Shown here: one piece after another, positions 4,819-6,059 of the stretch
Layout of the letters: the number at the start of each line of letters is the position of its first letter
Position numbering within the stretch: position 1 is the stretch's first letter
NCBI GenBank assembly: GCA_003560175.1
Contig: PWIZ01000006.1
Span: 1-6,059 of the forward strand
Origin: Halomonas sp.
GTDB taxonomy: Bacteria; Pseudomonadota; Gammaproteobacteria; Pseudomonadales; Halomonadaceae
DNA length: 6,059 nucleotides
Direction of reading: 5' to 3'
Translations under genes and position numbers: made by a program
Notes under the pieces: model-generated
The model's database searches: none
What the model was told of the DNA's origin: nothing
What the model saw: the letters and a program-made list of their open reading frames with translations, nothing else

Positions 4819-6057
4819 ATGGCACGTAGAAGGGTTGTGGTGACCGGGCTGGGACTGGTCACGCCGGTGGGGAATAGCGTCGAAGAGAGCTGGGCCAACA
4901 TCAAGGCCGGCATGAGCGGCATTACCCCCATCGAGCACTTCGATGCCAGCGGTTGCGCGACGCGCTTTGGCGGCTCGATCAGGGACTTCGATATCAGCCC
5001 CTACCTGAACCCCAAGGAGGCCCGCAAGATGGATCACTTCATCCAGTATGGGGTGGCCGCCGGGGGGCAGGCGATCGAGGATTCGGGGCTCCAGTGCACC
5101 GAGGAGAACGCCGCGAGGATCGGCGTGGCTATCGGGTCCGGTATCGGCGGTCTGCCGATGATCGAGCATAACCATAGCGCCATGCTCAAGAGCGGCCCGC
5201 GGCGCATTTCGCCGTTCTTTGTGCCCGGCTCGATCATCAACATGATCTCTGGCAACCTGGCCATCATTCACGGATTTCGCGGTCCCAACATCGCCATCAC
5301 GACCGCCTGCACCACCGGTACTCATAATATCGGGTACAGTGCCCGCACCATTGCCTACGGTGACGCCGATGTGATGATCTGCGGCGGCGCCGAGATGGCG
5401 ACCACTCCCCTGGGTCTGGGCGGCTTTTCCGCGGCCCGGGCGCTCTCCACCCGCAATGATGACCCCGAGGCGGCCAGCCGTCCCTGGGACCGCGACCGCG
5501 ACGGCTTCGTGCTCTCCGACGGTGCCGGTGTGCTGGTGCTGGAGGAGTACGAGCACGCCAAGGCCCGCGGCGCGAGCATCTACGCCGAGCTGACCGGCTT
5601 CGGCATGAGCGACGACGCCTACCACATGACGGCCCCACCTGAGGACGGCAGGGGGGCGGCGCTCTCCATGAGCAACGCCATTCGCGATGCCGGTCTTGAC
5701 CCCTCGGCCATCCACTATATCAATGCCCACGGCACCTCTACCATGGCCGGCGATCTGGCCGAGAGCCGTGCGGTGGAAAAGGTGATGGGAGCGGCGGCGA
5801 AGTCCGTGGCGGTGAGCTCCACCAAGTCGATGATCGGCCACCTGTTGGGTGCCGCCGGTGCCGTAGAGGCGGTGTTCTCCATCCTGGCCATTCGCGACCA
5901 GGTGGCGCCTCCTACCATCAACCTGGATAATCCCCAGGAGGGCTGCGATCTCGACTATGTGCCGCACACCGCTCGTGAGATGAAGATCGATGTGGCGCTG
6001 TCGAACTCCTTTGGTTTTGGCGGAACCAACGGCACCCTGGTCTTCTCCCGGGTGTGA
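4819..6057 (+). CDS. fabF: 3-oxoacyl-[acyl-carrier-protein] synthase II (KAS II)
   Basis: FabF condenses malonyl-ACP with acyl-ACP in chain elongation, and in E. coli it controls conversion of palmitoleate to cis-vaccenate in response to temperature. The product has 412 residues (E. coli 413), a cytoplasmic thiolase-fold homodimer. It begins [19 protein letters not shown]. The Cys-His-His triad is Cys164 in [12 protein letters not shown], His304 in [11 protein letters not shown] and His341 in [13 protein letters not shown], each one residue off E. coli mature numbering. The gating loop [10 protein letters not shown] lies near the C-terminus. KSMIGH has Ile where E. coli has Thr, a variant also found in plant KAS enzymes. 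The presence of DVMICGGAE and the FabF-type PPTINLDNP ending separates it from FabB. It follows the acpP terminator and has its own promoter and ribosome site. The gene ends 2 bases before the window edge; pabC often follows in relatives. Confidence 0.97.
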   Translation: MARRRVVVTGLGLVTPVGNSVEESWANIKAGMSGITPIEHFDASGCATRFGGSIRDFDISPYLNPKEARKMDHFIQYGVAAGGQAIEDSGLQCTEENAARIGVAIGSGIGGLPMIEHNHSAMLKSGPRRISPFFVPGSIINMISGNLAIIHGFRGPNIAITTACTTGTHNIGYSARTIAYGDADVMICGGAEMATTPLGLGGFSAARALSTRNDDPEAASRPWDRDRDGFVLSDGAGVLVLEEYEHAKARGASIYAELTGFGMSDDAYHMTAPPEDGRGAALSMSNAIRDAGLDPSAIHYINAHGTSTMAGDLAESRAVEKVMGAAAKSVAVSSTKSMIGHLLGAAGAVEAVFSILAIRDQVAPPTINLDNPQEGCDLDYVPHTAREMKIDVALSNSFGFGGTNGTLVFSRV

Positions 6058-6059
6058 GG

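Noticed and set aside
4792..5967. 391-codon open frame on the minus strand opposite fabF
   Set aside because: It is a reverse-frame shadow of fabF with low-complexity Gly, His and Arg content and no family resemblance.
1..6059. Novel system, mobile element, CRISPR array, tRNA or rRNA
   Set aside because: No transposase, repeat-spacer array, terminal repeats or RNA gene is visible. Every long stretch is taken up by a recognised housekeeping gene in a conserved order, and base use looks even throughout.

Overview
This window is a conserved housekeeping locus from a gammaproteobacterium with high G+C DNA. It carries the fatty-acid and phospholipid synthesis (fab) cluster together with its ribosomal-protein leader genes. 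By recall of family sequences, the proteins look most like those of Halomonas, Chromohalobacter and related Oceanospirillales. The gene order plsX-fabD-fabG-acpP-fabF, without fabH, is also the Pseudomonas order. The taxonomic call is inference, not a search result.

Layout. On the minus strand, 1-515 is most of a YceF-type Maf nucleotide pyrophosphatase whose C-terminus runs off the left edge. After a divergent gap of about 100 bases, everything is on the plus strand: yceD (618-1145, 23S rRNA accumulation), rpmF (1178-1348, ribosomal protein L32), plsX (1393-2508, acyl-phosphate synthase), fabD (2514-3482, malonyl-CoA:ACP transacylase), fabG (3513-4256, 3-oxoacyl-ACP reductase), acpP (4388-4621, acyl carrier protein) and fabF (4819-6057, 3-oxoacyl-ACP synthase II). 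All seven plus-strand genes are full length and keep their expected catalytic or modified residues.

Transcription and translation signals. A near-consensus sigma-70 promoter (TTGACA, 17 bases, TATCAT) at 580-608 drives the operon and places the transcript start at or within a few bases of the yceD ATG. rpmF has a Shine-Dalgarno sequence inside a small inverted repeat. plsX starts with GTG, has no visible Shine-Dalgarno sequence, and follows a hairpin that spans the rpmF stop codon. fabD starts 5 bases after plsX, with its ribosome site over the plsX stop. acpP is set apart: a strong hairpin and a possible promoter lie ahead of it, and a clear rho-independent terminator (4675-4697) lies behind it. 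fabF then has its own TATAAT -10 box and a strong ribosome site.

How the genes work together. FabD charges AcpP with malonate, FabF condenses it with the growing acyl chain, and FabG reduces the 3-oxo product. PlsX takes finished acyl groups from AcpP to acyl-phosphate for phospholipid synthesis. yceD and rpmF tie this unit to ribosome production. No KAS III gene (fabH) is present, so chain initiation must be encoded elsewhere. I found no mobile element, CRISPR array, RNA gene or novel system. The points worth a second look are regulatory ones and the absence of fabH.
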